64,000 nucleotides of DNA, taken from the NCBI RefSeq assembly GCF_042242105.1, contig NC_092017.1, positions 20,687,432 through 20,751,431 on the forward strand, read 5' to 3'. This document shows positions 1 to 13,600 of the stretch, one piece after another (positions within the stretch are counted from its first letter, which is position 1; each line of letters begins with the position of its first letter). This DNA is from Pempheris klunzingeri. Its lineage: Eukaryota; Chordata; Actinopteri; Acropomatiformes; Pempheridae. The position numbers and the translations under genes are program-made. Under the pieces are notes generated by a model. The model searched no databases, was not told where the DNA came from, and saw only the letters and a program-made list of their open reading frames with translations.

Positions 1-927
1 GGTGGGCTTTTTTGATAGGTGGCTAAAATACATTTTTCTGCTGCCCCCGTTCACAGCAGCTTAGCATCTGTGTTGAGACTCCTTCCTGCTCCTCCTAACT
101 GGGGCCATGCTGATCGCCATCTACTCTAAGTTATACACTAACTATGGATGCGTAACTCATACAGCCCTACTTTAAATAATGTGAACTATTTCTTTAAATC
201 TGCATGTACAATAAGGGGTAGAAGAGGTAGAAGAATTAAATGGACTCACTACACCTTTTCACTCAGAGAGAATACTTTTGAAATTGTATTTCATCAAAAA
301 ACTGTATTTACAAGATCATGACTGTCTTGATTGTTTCGTGACTCATAGTGCAGGAAAATCTGATGAAGAACCCAGATGAAGATTTGACTCTGGCCAAAGC
401 ACCATTTTCAGTGCAAGGATTCTATAATTCCTTCACTGTTTGTTTAAGTTATTTGGGCGACCTGGTGGCTCTATAGGAAGGGTGGGCAGTTTGTGTTCAA
501 TAGGGAACTTTCTGTTCAGGGAGCAGGTCAGAAGCTCATGACCTGGGTCACTACAGGAAGGATGCGTTAAGTACAAGCATCCGCTGTTGCTGCTACCTCA
601 CAGTGGGACCAAGGTGTAGGAGTGCATTATTTAAATAAGATACAATGAAGGTGGATGTTAATAATAATAATGATAATAATAGTAATGCTAGATATTATTC
701 TCGGTGTTTGTGGCATACCGTAATGTTTCCTTAAGCAAAATAACAACGAGCCAGGCCTCTGCTGAGGTGTCTTGCTGGAGAAAAACCTGCTGCTCCATGA
801 TCAAGTATGATCTTTTGCAGCTATAATATTTACTTTGTTCACCAAATAAAGTGTTCCTTGACAAAATGCTGTTGTGATCATATTGATAGTTCCAGATCAA
901 AAGTTGAGGCTGTGACTTTTTCCCCAG
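1..927 (+). other. Intron upstream of the first visible gtpbp3 exon
   Basis: This stretch probably lies inside a gtpbp3 intron, because the first recognisable exon begins near 928 in mid-protein. I looked for the missing G-domain motifs (a P-loop and a DTAG motif) in the plus-strand frames and saw none. It holds an AT-rich run of AAT/ATA triplets near 660-686 and nothing else I can support. Confidence 0.5.
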
Positions 928-2550
928 AGTGGAGCAGGCAGATCTGACTCTGGTGGTTGTGGACTGCACTCATTTCCCCTCTGATGCACAGCAAGCGGCA
1001 GCCTTCCTTCAGGGACACCTCAGAGGTGTCCTGCCCACACAGGAGCAGCCAGAGACAGGTACGATGTCAAGGCCTCGTCTGCTCCTGCATCACCTGAGCT
1101 GTCAGTGATGCCTTAAAGGCACTTCAAATGTAATAAAGTAAATAGACATGCATGTTAAACATACAGGCATCGGTAAAATTGAACTGTGAGTTGCAAAAAT
1201 CTGTTTTACAAGTCATCTTTTTTTAGGTGGTATCGTTTGTTTTTTTGCTCGAGAACGCAATTTATTTTAGCAGCAGTTGTTAACTTACAGCTCCATCCTG
1301 CATTATTAAACTTTAAAATTTGAAATTTAAGGTTACTTGCCCCAGGAAGAGAGCTAGACAGAGAGTTTTAAGGCATCAGGAGTAATTAAACAGAAATTCT
1401 CCATGCCTGAGAGAGTAATAGTTTAGTCATTGGTATTGATCAACGTTTTTCTCCCTTCCTTGTTTTACCACAGCATTTCCTGCAGACAGGTTTCTCCTGG
1501 TGTTGAATAAAAGTGACCTGTTGCCTCAGGAGCAGAGGCAGAAGCTGGACGGGGAGCTGAGATTGGTCCCTGGACTCCCTCCTGTTTGTCTGATGTCTTG
1601 TCACAGTCGTGAAGGGCTGCAGGACTTCCTCACAGTGCTGCACAGCTGTGTCAAGACCCTGTGAGTTGCTTCAATTTATGTTTTGTTGTGCCAGAACTAA
1701 AACTGCATGTCTATTTGTATTTAAATATTGCCTGTGGGGGGGGCCTGTGATGTATTTACACAAATTAAAATTTACATCAGCACGGATAAATATGAACTTG
1801 TTATCATGACAGGTTTCCAAAAGTGTCTTAATGCAACCTAAAATTGCATATGTCCTATCGTGCTCTTGGTAAGTCTGCAATGAAATGTGTGGCATTAGAA
1901 CATATGAAAAATATATATAACATGATATTCTACTTAAAGAACATAAAAATTCATATCCAAGTCATTTTTATTTTTATCTGCCTCACAGTTGTTTTTGCAC
2001 TGTATATTTTTAAGGCTCAGTGCTTTCAGTTTTAACTAATTTATACCAAATACTATCAAGAGTCACCTGTCAGAAATCTTAAAATCCAACCCTAAAATAA
2101 CACAAAAATAAATAAAGCAAAAGGATAAATTAGACAAACGAAATAAACCGTTTGTGCTGCAAATGGATCTTTTAAACTCTGATTTTCACTCTTATGTAAC
2201 GTTTTCAGGGGGGTTCTGGTTTTCACCCTTCCTAAACCAAAAAAAATTGCTAAATAGAGCACAAAATAATGACTGTTTGACTTTTCTTGTTCATTTTGTT
2301 CTCCCACTTCCTCTCTAGGTGTGGCGACCCTCTGTCTGGTGCCCCCACCCTGACCCAGGCCCGCCACAGGGCCCACCTGCAGCAGTGTTTTGCAGCTCTG
2401 GCTCAGTACCAGCTATACCGCAACACAGACCTCGCTCTGGCAGCTGAGGGTGTCCGGTTGGCGCTCACCAGCATGGGCCGGATCACTGGACGGGTCGGAG
2501 CAGAGGAGATCCTGGATATCATCTTCAAAGACTTCTGCATTGGAAAGTAG
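928..2550 (+). CDS. gtpbp3: tRNA modification GTPase GTPBP3 (MnmE family), C-terminal exons only
   Basis: GTPBP3 is the mitochondrial member of the MnmE family. With MTO1 it makes the taurinomethyl-type modification at the wobble uridine of mitochondrial tRNAs. Three exons are visible: 928-1058, 1486-1660 and 2319-2550 (stop TAG). Phases agree across both introns, giving about 178 residues. The first exon encodes QADLTLVVVDC, the strand that follows the G3 region. The second carries the G4 guanine-specificity motif NKSD and then CHSREG, in the place of the G5 loop. The last exon is the helical domain and ends in EEILDIIFKDFCIGK, whose FC(I/V)GK terminus is diagnostic; its cysteine is the conserved MnmE C-terminal cysteine. 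The N-terminal folate-binding domain and the G1-G3 motifs lie upstream of the window. The 5' edge of the first exon could be 928 or 930. Identification is very secure; exact junctions are inferred. Confidence 0.93.
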
Positions 2551-5500
2551 TCAGATGAGTGGCAGCGAAAACATGAAACCATGTAATATCAGCCTGTTCA
2601 GAGAGGAAGGCTGTGTTCTTGTTTAGTCCCAGAGTATCAGTAAAGAAAACGGGACAAAAAGGACACAGCCTCGGCGCTGCGCCAAACTTCGAGGCACAGC
2701 AAGAGTAAAAAAAAATGAAATTCATGTTCTTGGCTGCAGGATCAATCTGCTCCCGAGACACTGGAATGTTTGTGCTTTCTATAACAGACTAAAATAGTTT
2801 TAGTGTGATGACAGGTGCCTCAGAGGCCCCATATGCTGGACAAGTGTTTGGCAATTCTTGAGTTGTAACTCTTCTGAAAGCCTTTGATAGGTGAATATTG
2901 GGCCCTTGGGTCTCTCCACATAACAGCCAAGATCTTAAATTAAGCCTGTTGTGTACTCATGCAAGGTCATGGAGTTTGGGTGTTTACATGCACTGCAGGA
3001 CAATGAAGAATAATTTTTTATTGCAACAGGCTGTAAGCACGACATTAACATGTTGCCAACTTATAATCGTTATGACAAATTTGTTAGTTGTCTATGTCCG
3101 CAGCATCGTGTTAGCACTGTGTGTCAGTAATGATTTTTGATCAATTTCGTCTCTACCAGCTCTTGAAGGAGATATTTGGCCCTTTAGCTGCTTAATGTGG
3201 AAATACTGAATGTTTCCCGGCTGGTCACACACTTCATCCGTCCACTGTTGGTGCTGCACAGACAGCATAGAGAGAAATCAGACAGCATAGAAAATAAGCC
3301 AAAATGGTAAAGCTGTGGTCCATTGACTGAAAGACAATAAAATAAGCTGCAGCGGTAAAGCTGCACTAGAAGCAACCCATCTCATATTACACATAGTCAT
3401 TTGATTTGCCAGTATTGAAAATATTGATTAGTGCAGCTTTAAATTACATGGTGCAATAGATGTGTACATATAATTACATGTTTGAAGATACAACAGCTTC
3501 TTACTGTAATCATGTTTTAAGGCACATGATTCCATGCACCTTCATCGTGTCACATTTTGCATTCACGTGGTCATAATTTATAGCTTCCTTACGCTAATAC
3601 TGGCACATTTACAGAAATGTTCATTAATGTGTACCGTCCCTGTTAAATAAATAAATAAAGAAAATAAATAAATAATAATACATTCATTACAGTAATATGA
3701 AGGTTTTTTTTCCCTAATATAAAATATTACCTGTTCTCACGAAGATTGAATTGATGAGGTCTGATTTCTTGCTGTGGCTGTTGTCACATTGATGCACACA
3801 AGTACGCACAGTACTGTATAGGTTGTGATTAATTCCACTGTAAACTACATTTGTCATCCAGCTCCCACCATAAAGCACAACACAACAGACCCAGAGTATG
3901 TAAAGAAGGTCAGAGTAACCCAGCTCGCCCCTCTGCTCTGTGGGAAAGGGACGTTTGTTCGCGGCTATGCTGTCTGTGCCCTTTGTTCCCCTGTCAATCT
4001 GGCCTCGATCAAATATTTATGTTTCCTTGTTGAACTCCTCACCCGTCTTCCCCAGTTGGTTTCTTCTCTCCCAGTCTCTGACGACATGTGTCCTGCTGTA
4101 CACCAGTATGACTGCCTGTTTCTCCGCCTCTTTGTCTCTCTCCACTCTGTCTCTCCTACCTGACCTTTCCTCTTTCCACACCGCTCTGTCAGCCTTTTTG
4201 TCCTCTTTCATGTTCTCCCTGATTAATTACAACACGGGAAGAGTTTAAGCTAAAAGCAGGACTCGCTGTCATACAGATTAGAGGCAGTAAATTATGGAGC
4301 CTGGTTTGTCTTTGAAGTTATGCCTGTGTGTGTTATCCTGTGGAGATGTTCTGACGTTTCCTGTAGTGCCACTGTTAGGTTCACATTTGTGATTTGAATT
4401 AAATATCCCATCAAATATGGGATGGATTCCCAGGAAATGCAATGGTTTGATCATAATAATGATCAATTTGTACGCAAGTAAATGAATCAAATGGACAAAA
4501 TTTAAAAGATACAATACACAGATTAATGCTCATCTCTCGTGCCACCCTTTTCTTAATTTTGGAGCATGACTTAACTAACTGTGGTGCCATGATTTCTTTC
4601 ACAGCTGACTAATGAGCGGTACTTTTAGCTTTCTGTCTGGCAGTTTCCTGTGGGTTTGATTAATGGCTGTCCTGAGATGTGATGTTGACGCAGCCAGGTC
4701 CAGTACAGACAGTTCCACCCCGTACACGTTTAACTTAAAGTCAGGGTGTGTGTGTGCGTTCGGGTCTATACGTGGGCTCGAAAACACTCCATGTTAAACA
4801 AAGGATTTCCTGCGGACAGGAGGCAGACTCACCTGTAAAGCTCACATCCATCAGTGCAGTGAGCCTGGGAGTTTCTCTTCATGGGTTTTCTTATGCAACG
4901 TGGAAGGAATCTCAAATATTTGTTTTGTCTAAATGAATGTGATCTTTCCATATCTGCTGCAATTTGCCAAAAAAAAAAGCCCAAACTCAGGCTTTTTTGA
5001 GCTGAAAAAGCATACGCTATAATCCATTCTAATCAAATTTTGTGTAAGAAACGTTCAAATTAAATCAGTCAAATTCGTGGTCGCAATAAAGTAACACAGA
5101 AAATAAAGATAAAAAGCCACCTGATATATTGGCATAGAAATCTAGTCATTGTAATACAATGAATGTTTAGCAACTGAAGAGAGGCGAAATGGTCGAAATT
5201 AGTATAAGAAAGGCATTTGGTTTGAAATTTCGACTTGTTAGTTATGATGAGTGTGGTAGTGAGTATATTTGTATATACTGGATAAATCCCTTTTATAAAG
5301 AAGAAATGAGGAAAATATGACCAATTCATTGTAATTTACAAGCTAATTCCATTATTTTATGTTCAAAAAGATATATTTCTCTATTCTAAACTCCTAAGAT
5401 CTGCATACTCAGACAGTATTTTTAAATGTAATGTTATAACTGGACAATATATTTTAAAGGATCTTCTGTTTTCTTTTAAATAAATTATGCAGTATACACA

Positions 5501-5940
5501 TAGTGTCAAGGAGGCGGTGATCCAGACAGACGATAAAAGCATTTCAATAGTTATGCATCTTCTTAGATAAGAGTACTTCGATTTATTTGTCTTTTCTTCT
5601 GCATCAAACTGAATCCATAACAACCATAAAAAAGTTCAGTTCAGTCTTTTTCCATCAACAGTACTGTATGTGCTCATCACTGTGTACTTATGAAAGGAAA
5701 AGGAAGTAGTAGAGCTGGAGTTCATAAAACAGCTACAGTACTGGGCTTGTAAAATGCACCATAAAAATGGCCATTAATAGACAACCTATCTCAACCTTTA
5801 GCCATAAAACTACTACTTTCATTCTAATTCATGCCAAATTTCTCCTTTTATTTCTGACATTCAGTGTTTAGGACTGCTCATGACTTTACAAATGTGATGA
5901 TGTGTTTATGACCTGGTCGGTGTATGTATTGACATCCGGG
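2551..5940. other. gtpbp3 3' flank and spacer before the plvap duplication
   Basis: No gene is supported here. The first several hundred bases probably contain the gtpbp3 3'UTR; an AATAAA at 3336-3341 is possible but lies next to dispersed repeat sequence. The segment at 3153-3200 resembles, in opposite orientation, sequence at about 45110-45160 in the nr2f6 intron, so it belongs to a dispersed family. An (AATA)n run lies near 3645-3680. The rest is AT-rich and anonymous; 5040-5620 has only short spurious reading frames. Confidence 0.5.
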
Positions 5941-6827
5941 CTGTGGTAGAAATTCACACGTGTGAATCACTAGGAAACATAAATGTGCCTATTTTAAGCG
6001 TATTCTGTTTATAGCAGTCAAGTGAGCAGTTGCCGGCCGAAGTCCTCTCTGAGCTTTTGACGTATTTTTAATACCAGAGACACAAAGGAGACGGACGACA
6101 AGGCGTTTAAGGGGTGAGTCCGTTTTTGGTTATTTAATTTTAGACACAAAGACACAAAGTGAGTGACACACAATAGAAAATATTTACACCAGTGTCATGG
6201 AAATGTTTACAGTTATCTGGGTAGACACCTAAGCTTTTCACAGTAAATGTTTGAACTCAATCAAGTAAAACATATGAATCCTTTATTTGAAGAAGAGCTA
6301 AACAAAGCATGCACAGAGCAATAATAGTAAATATATCATTGATATGGACTATTTACAGGCTGTGTTGTATGAGGAATATATACATGTCCTTTGGAAATTC
6401 TTTAGAGGCAAAATGTTGATCACTGTGGCTTCACTTAGTCATTTCATCTCACCTGGAAGACAAAACATTGATGATTATTAAGATTGAATATCAATGACAG
6501 AAATTAGGTGATCAAGCAGAAGGAAGCTTAAGTTTCTCTGCTTTTTTGGGGGGGTCATTTTTAGTCATGCTAGCGATCTGGCTCCAGATCTTTTACATTG
6601 ATTTCCATAACTTTGGTGCAGACATTAATGTTCCTCAGAGGATGCACCCCACTGACTTTCCTCTAGCACCATGGGATTCAAAATATTGGATGGCTTTCCC
6701 TGAAAGTTGGCACACACACATTCATTCTCCGCTCATTCATGCTCCATTTTTTATTTAATGCCTTCATCAGGTCAAAACAAATACTTTGTTTATGACCAAA
6801 TACCAGCAAATACCACCAAAATACCGG
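5941..6827. repeat. Tandem duplication, copy 1 (distal to plvap)
   Basis: This is the first of two adjacent copies of a unit about 887 bp long. Corresponding landmarks are a constant 887 bp apart: CTGTGGTAGAAATTC starts at 5941 and 6828, and TCATCTCAC at 6444 and 7331. I saw only scattered substitutions and length changes in a G/T run and near the end, so the copies are nearly identical and the event is recent. On the minus strand this copy contains a splice acceptor (TTTGTCTTCCAG, exon edge at 6452), the codons GTG AGA TGA, and AATAAA at 6282-6287. It therefore looks like a spare terminal exon for plvap. Confidence 0.93.
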
Positions 6828-7686
6828 CTGTGGTAGAAATTCACACGTGTGAATCACTAGGAAACATAAATGTGCCTATTTTAAGCGTATTCTGTTTATA
6901 GCAGTCAAGTGAGCAGTTGCCGGCCGAAGTCCTCTCTGAGCTTTTGACGTATTTTTAATACCAGAGACACAAAGGAGACGGACGACAAGGCGTTTAAGGG
7001 GTGAGTCCGTTTTTGGTTATTTAATTTTAGACACAAAGACACAAAGTGAGTGACACACAATAGAAAATATTTACACCAGTGTCATGGAAATGTTTACAGT
7101 TATCTGGGTAGACACCTAAGCTTTTCACAGTAAATGTTTGATCTCAATCAAGTAAAACATATGAATCCTTTATTTGAAGAAGAGCTAAACAAAGCATGCA
7201 CAGAGCAATAATAGTAAATATATCATTGATATGGACTATTTACAGGCTGTGTTGTATGAGGAATATATACATGTCCTTTGGAAATTCTTTAGAGGCAAAA
7301 TGTTGATCACTGTGGCTTCACTTAGTCATTTCATCTCACCTGGAAGACAAAACATTGATGATTATTAAGATTGAATATCAATGACAGAAATTAGGTGATC
7401 AAGCAGAAGGGAGCTTAAGTTTCTCTGCTTTTTTTTTGGGTCATTTTTAGTCGTGCTAGCGATCTGGCTCCAGATCTTTTACATTGATTTCCATAACTTT
7501 GGTGCAGACATTAATGTTCCTCAGAGGATGAACCCCACTGACTTTCCTCTAGCACCATGAGATTCAAAATATTGGATGGCTTTCCCTGAAAGTTGGCACA
7601 CACACATTCATTCTCCGCTCATTCATGCTCCATTTTTTATTTAATGCCTTCATCAGGTCAAAACAAATGACCAAATACCAGCAAAA
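6828..7686. repeat. Tandem duplication, copy 2 (proximal, carries the plvap terminal exon)
   Basis: Second copy of the 887-bp unit, directly following copy 1. Near its right end, after CAGGTCAAAACAAAT, it lacks about 13 bases present in copy 1, and similarity ends around 7686. On the minus strand it holds the acceptor with exon edge at 7339, the stop TGA at 7331-7333, and AATAAA at 7169-7174. This gives a predicted plvap terminal exon of about 170-190 nt. Because it is nearer to plvap, this copy is the default terminal exon. Confidence 0.92.
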
Positions 7687-10600
7687 CTGCCATTTCCATC
7701 ATCCTCAGCTGCACATTATACCATACAGCCTCACAGAGCCACTACAATGGTTCCAGACTCTGTCTTGTTTCAGCACTGTTACATAATGAAGAGCAGCAAA
7801 GAATTATATAAAATATGAAAGATTGAGGGTTTTTTGCTCATTGATCTTATTGATCCTAAACCTGATCTCTCAACAAAAAAACACAACACTGTAATTACAT
7901 TTTGTATGAATAGTAATCTGATCATGGTATTTATTCTAATATAGAATTTACCGTAGGAGTTTTGCTGATGCCAGGTGCTTCAAAGGAACGCCACTTAGTC
8001 TGAGTCTGTCCGAACTGCTGTGGGACCGAGTCTGGGCCGACAGCTTTGGTAACACCAGACTGGAAAACAAACAAGATTATTTCAGCATTATTTAACATTG
8101 CACACAGATATCACATTTGTGCAGCCTTTTCTCCACCTACACAGTACACTAATAACTCTGGAATTTGAAATGGGGCGTTTTGTGAACTTCTGACTCCTAA
8201 AAAATGGTTTTCTTTTGTTATCTCGCCTGTCCATCCTTCCTGTTGCTGCTGCCCTCAGATTCCTCTTTTCTGCTGAGTCCACAAGCGCCACCTTACCTCT
8301 GCACTGCTGTCCGTATTATCAGAGGAGTAAATCTCATTTAAAAGTGTGGGGTGGATGTCAGTATGTGTATACACTCAGAAAGCCAAATACACTTTGGCTT
8401 TGTGAGTGTATGCACAGTTTCTTCCCTAATTTTCTTTCAATGCCAGTACAGAGTAAATAGCTGGTCTACTGTATTTATTTTACCTTGTCATTGAGCCTTC
8501 GGAGGCTCTGAAGCTCTCTGTCTTTCAGAGACAAACTTTCTTCCTGCAGCTTCTTCTGTTCTCTCAGCCGGTTCTGCTCGATCAGTAATTTCTCCATCTG
8601 AAGAAAATATAAACATTTTATTTCAAATGGAAAACGTTGTAAAAATGTTTCTTTTTCTCTTATAATTTAGATTCTTGTTTCAAAAAACAGGCAAAACAGG
8701 AGCAGATTATCATAAACAGTAAATTCCACAATGTTAGTTTTATAACCAGACACTGAGGTAAATCAGCTCGTTCTGTGGATCTCTCCCTTGGTTCCCCATT
8801 CCCACCAACCCGCCCACACACCCACATCAGTACACAAATATGAGCTACCTGGTCATCATGGGTCTTTTGCGTGAGCTGTAGCTGCTTGGCGGCCGCGACG
8901 GCTGCCTCACTGCGAGTGCTTTCACACTGCTGCAGATTAGAGGTCAAATGTGAGTTTTGCACCTCCAGACGACTGGACAGGGCCTGGATCTCAGCCACCT
9001 GGAAGAGGAAAATAAAATGTATTTACTGAATAAATGTGGTATACTTCTCATCTAATGCTGTGTTGTTTTTGTTTTTCGCTTACATGTAATATTTGCTTTT
9101 GTAGAGGTGGCAGAAAAAGGTAGAGGGAGTCACTCAGATCATGGGCCGTGGGTGAAGAATGTGTCATTAACTCGACTGCAACCAAATGTGTTTCCAGATG
9201 GTGCCTTTACATAATCGCACCAGTTTTTCTTTACCGTGTGTCTATTTCTATGTATCAATGTGAGCATTTGTTAATGTCAACAGCACAATAGAGTATGTGT
9301 TGTTCAGCTGACACAGGAATTACATCTGTCCTGAATGTCTCCCTGAGGGCTCGACCCCATCAGAAGTTAATTTTAAACATTTAAAGACAATGTGTAGAAA
9401 AGTTTCCCACTAAAATTTGAGCATAGCAAAATTACTCTATACATTAAGATTCATTAAAGAAACTTTAAGCCATTATCTACTGCAACTTTTTGGTAACAAG
9501 AAATAAATAAACACAGTGGCCACTTTATTAGGTAGGCCTACACCTGCAAAATGTAATGCTATCCAATACTGCAATTTAGCCATAAATTCTACTGTTAGAA
9601 TTAGGTAATAATGTAATAAAGAAGATATGGATTTAATGTGTTTATTACTGAGGTTGTAGTTTGCAGTGGGGTTGAACTGGGCTACATTATATTGAGAGGT
9701 GTTTCTAATATTTTGTCCACCCAATTTACAAACACGAGGAGAGCAGAATCACATTTTCCTGTTTGGGGGATCAATATATGGAACTTCTTAGCCACAGAAC
9801 CCAAACTTAGAGCTACAACGAGCGGTTAATCAAATGAATAATCATTAAGAAAGAAATACAAAATATTGTCTGGTTCCAGTTTCTATTGTATGAGGGTTTG
9901 CTGTTTTTCTCTGTTTTCTATCACTGTTAATAGAGTATCTTTGGGGTTTTGGACGTTGGTCGGACAAACAAGGCATTTAAATACATTTTCACCTTTTAAA
10001 GACCAACAGAGAAAGTAATTGGAAGATTAATCGATCATGACAATAATCTTTAATGGCAGCCATGATCAAGTAAGAACAGTTTTTGAATCAGTCTCGCAGT
10101 CATTATCATTCAGTTGCTTTTCACAAATCAGAAATATGGTCGCCCATAGTGAAGATGGATTCGAGCGGCAAAACAAATTATGATTTTCAACCTCCAAGTG
10201 AGTGTTGATCTGAAAAACTGCTTTAAAGAGTAAAAAAAAAAAAAAGATATTTGCTAAGGGAATTTTTTCGGTACAGTGCTGCTGTGTCAGCAGAGCTGTA
10301 TGCGTCACCTCTGCTTTGACCTGAACTTGACTCAGAGGCCGTCTGTCTCTTTAGCTAGATTTATCATGACTGATGCAGCGGATAGACTTCCTCCCTCGAG
10401 ATATTGGTTTCCCATCCAATTTGTTCTTTGGAATATTCCATCAGCTTAAGGAGAGTTGAAGGGAGGGTTGGCAAGAAAGAAGTACAAGCTCTGAAAACTA
10501 AAAACCCGTATAAAAAATGGTAGAGAGCCCACTGAGTACATTACTGTACTTGGGAACAGGTTTGCGGTGCTTCATTTGAGTTATTCTCCTTTAGGCTACT

Positions 10601-13600
10601 TTATACTCTAAATGTCAGATGTCTTAGCAGTTCCACCAAAGATAGACTTTCCCTCTCAACTGATCAGATGGTTTCCTATAAATAATTTTTTGAGGCCTAA
10701 AGTGGTAAAAAATATACAGCAGTTAACCAAAACAGCAAAGATGAGAAAAAAAGACACCTAAATTGCCACTTTTCTGCAGGACAAATACTTTTAATACTTC
10801 AAATATGTTTGGCTGATAACACTACTGTACTTTTACCCAAGTAGGATTTTGAGTGCAGGAGTTTTACTTGTAGAGGATGTGAGTAAGTTTATTCTAGTTC
10901 CTGTTAACGCAAAAATTGAGTCATTTCACTGCTTAATCCCTGAGTGGAGTTAGGGAGAAGCCCTGGACAAGTTGGAAGTCCATCATTTTAAATAATGATA
11001 TTAAATCAAAGAATTGTACACACCTCGAAGAATCACAAAATATGCTGCACGCACCTTGTTGCCCACTTTGTCTAAATAGAGCTGGAACTTGTTCTCCACG
11101 TCTCGGGACAGGTTTGTGCAGCTGTTTCGTATCTTCTCCATTTGCTCCTGCTGGCTGTCACAGGTGAGGTGAAAGGTCATCTGGTGGGGGAACAGGCTGT
11201 TGATCCTGTTCAGGAAATCCCTGGTCACCGTTGTGATCCCATCCAAAGAATGAGTAAAGTCCTCTTTGCACTTCCTGGATTAAAAAAAAAAAACAAACAA
11301 ACAAAAACTTTAATGTGTTTAGTCTTGATATTTCCAGTTGTGCTCTCGGAGCAGACGGAGACGCAGACGGTACCTGGTGTAGACGGTGAGCTGCTCCTTC
11401 AGCATGACGTTCTCCCTGCGCAGGGTGATGGCCCCCTGGTGGTGTGTGTCTCTGTCTTTGATGGCGCTGTCTCTCTCCCGGCTCAGGTACTGAACTGTCT
11501 GCGTGAAGTTTGCCTCGATGAGATTTATCATAGCTTTCTGCTGGGCGTTGAGGGTGTGCAAAGTCTTCACCTCACCTGGAGAGTTCAGTAAAAAAAGTGT
11601 GTATTGTCACAGGAAAACTTCAATAGACAGTTACACATTTATTAACCCTGGAATTTTCTTTACAAATACTCTGGTACCACTTTCTAATAAGTTGCCCTTT
11701 ACAAAGTGCTCATGTTTAGTAAATCGTTTTGTAGATTAGTTATTTGACATTAATAAAAAGAACTTTTGGGTTGCCAGGTTTAGTTGCTAATGTCACTGCT
11801 ATCACTGCTAATGAGTTTCTCATTTTCTAATAATGTGCCATGTCATTATTCTACGAGTCATTAATAAAGGGTAATAAACTATCTACAAAATGCACATACA
11901 CTTGTGCAAATTCTAATGTTTCTAATGCAGTGGATGTTTATCAACAGATACATTTTTCACAACGTTTCATTAGTATCAGAGCATTAGTGACCAAGTCTCC
12001 CACAAAGTGTGGTAGTGGAGTACATACTGTTGGGAGTGACCACAACAGGGGACTGGATCGGAAGAGTGGGACGCCGCGCCATCATGGTGAGTGTGTTCAA
12101 ATTAATTCTCTCACACTTAGTCTACAAAAGGAAAAAAAAACATACATATTTACTGGATGATTAATGATTTGTGGGTTCTGTTTCATTACCATGATGACCA
12201 ATAGTGGTGGAATATAACTAAGTACATTTACTCTCCTGTACATAAGTTCTATTAAACTGTTATTTGACAGTCTTAGTTACTTTACAAATTCACATTTTCT
12301 ATACAAAATGTATAAGGAGCTTCTAAAATGTTGCTTTACTATAGATTAAAGTATCCAGAACTAGTTGACTGTCCGATTATTGAAATTTTCTGAACTTTTC
12401 ATGGTTCTAGCTTCTCCGATGTCACTGCTTTTCCCAGGTAATCATTTTAATTATTTTGTGTATTATTTTATCTTTTTATTTTGACCAATATTTGTCCAAA
12501 ACAAGGCTTGTGGAGGTGTCACTGTGGCATTACCATTTCTCACTAGTTTTTGTTTTACAAACTAAACTGCATATCAATCAGTAATGGAAAATAATCATAT
12601 GTAAATTATTTACATATTAGCTCCACTTCAACCAACTACAACAGTAATCTTACTGTTTAATAATTCATAATAGTGTGACAGTCACGTTTCTTGCATTGAG
12701 TACTTGAAGTACATTTTCCTGATAATACATACAGACAAATTTCAATTACTACTTTTACTTCAGTAAAGGATCTGACTACTTCCTCCACCACTGATGACCA
12801 ATATGAAAACTACAACAATTCCTAAGGAAATAATTGTGTTTTTTTGAACACTGTGAAAATTGATTTGCTCTTGTTGTCAGCTGAATTATTCAAAGATGAT
12901 AAAGAGGTGTTAAAAACTACTTAACTTTTGCACAAAATTGCCTGCTTCTTAGTATAACTGTGTCATCTACTTACTATTTTTTCTTTCAGCACAAATTCTG
13001 TGCTGTTAGCATCAGCCTTCAGCTTCTCCATCTCTTTCTCCAGAGCGGCCTTCCCAGCTGTGCAAGCTCCCAGCTGAGCTCCCAGCTCGCCTTTCTCCTT
13101 TCTCAGCTGGATGCTGTTCTCACTCAGCCTGTTGAAGCCCAGCTCCAGCTCCTTCAGAACATCAGATAACACAGCATCATCATCGTCAGTGTATGTTTAA
13201 AGCTCTGAACATGTTGTGAAATGAAAAGATAAAACATAATAGGCTGATGATTGATGCTGTCACAAACACCAAGTCCGTCTCACTTTTGAAGCCTAATTAA
13301 GTCTTAAAGTCCCATTCCACTAAAAAAATGTGTTTTCTTCTTGTTACTTCACTTGGAAATGGATGTCATTTTACATTTTTTTGTGTAGAAATTATATCAG
13401 ACACAAAGCTGAGCCTATAATTATTATAGTAGAGTATAGTAAATCACTGACCTTGACCCTCTTCTCCTCTGCAGACTTCTCTGGCTGTCCATAAATGAGG
13501 AAGAGCACCAGGCTGACGATGATCAGAGACTGGATCAGAGAGGAAAAGAAGAAGATGATCCTCATATAGTAGCCACAGCTCTTTCCTCTGGGCTTGTGCA

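Noticed and set aside
4965-5000. Stem AAAAAAGCC / GGCTTTTTT followed by T run, like a rho-independent terminator
   Set aside because: The window is vertebrate nuclear DNA and no transcription unit ends here; it is a chance A/T-rich palindrome.
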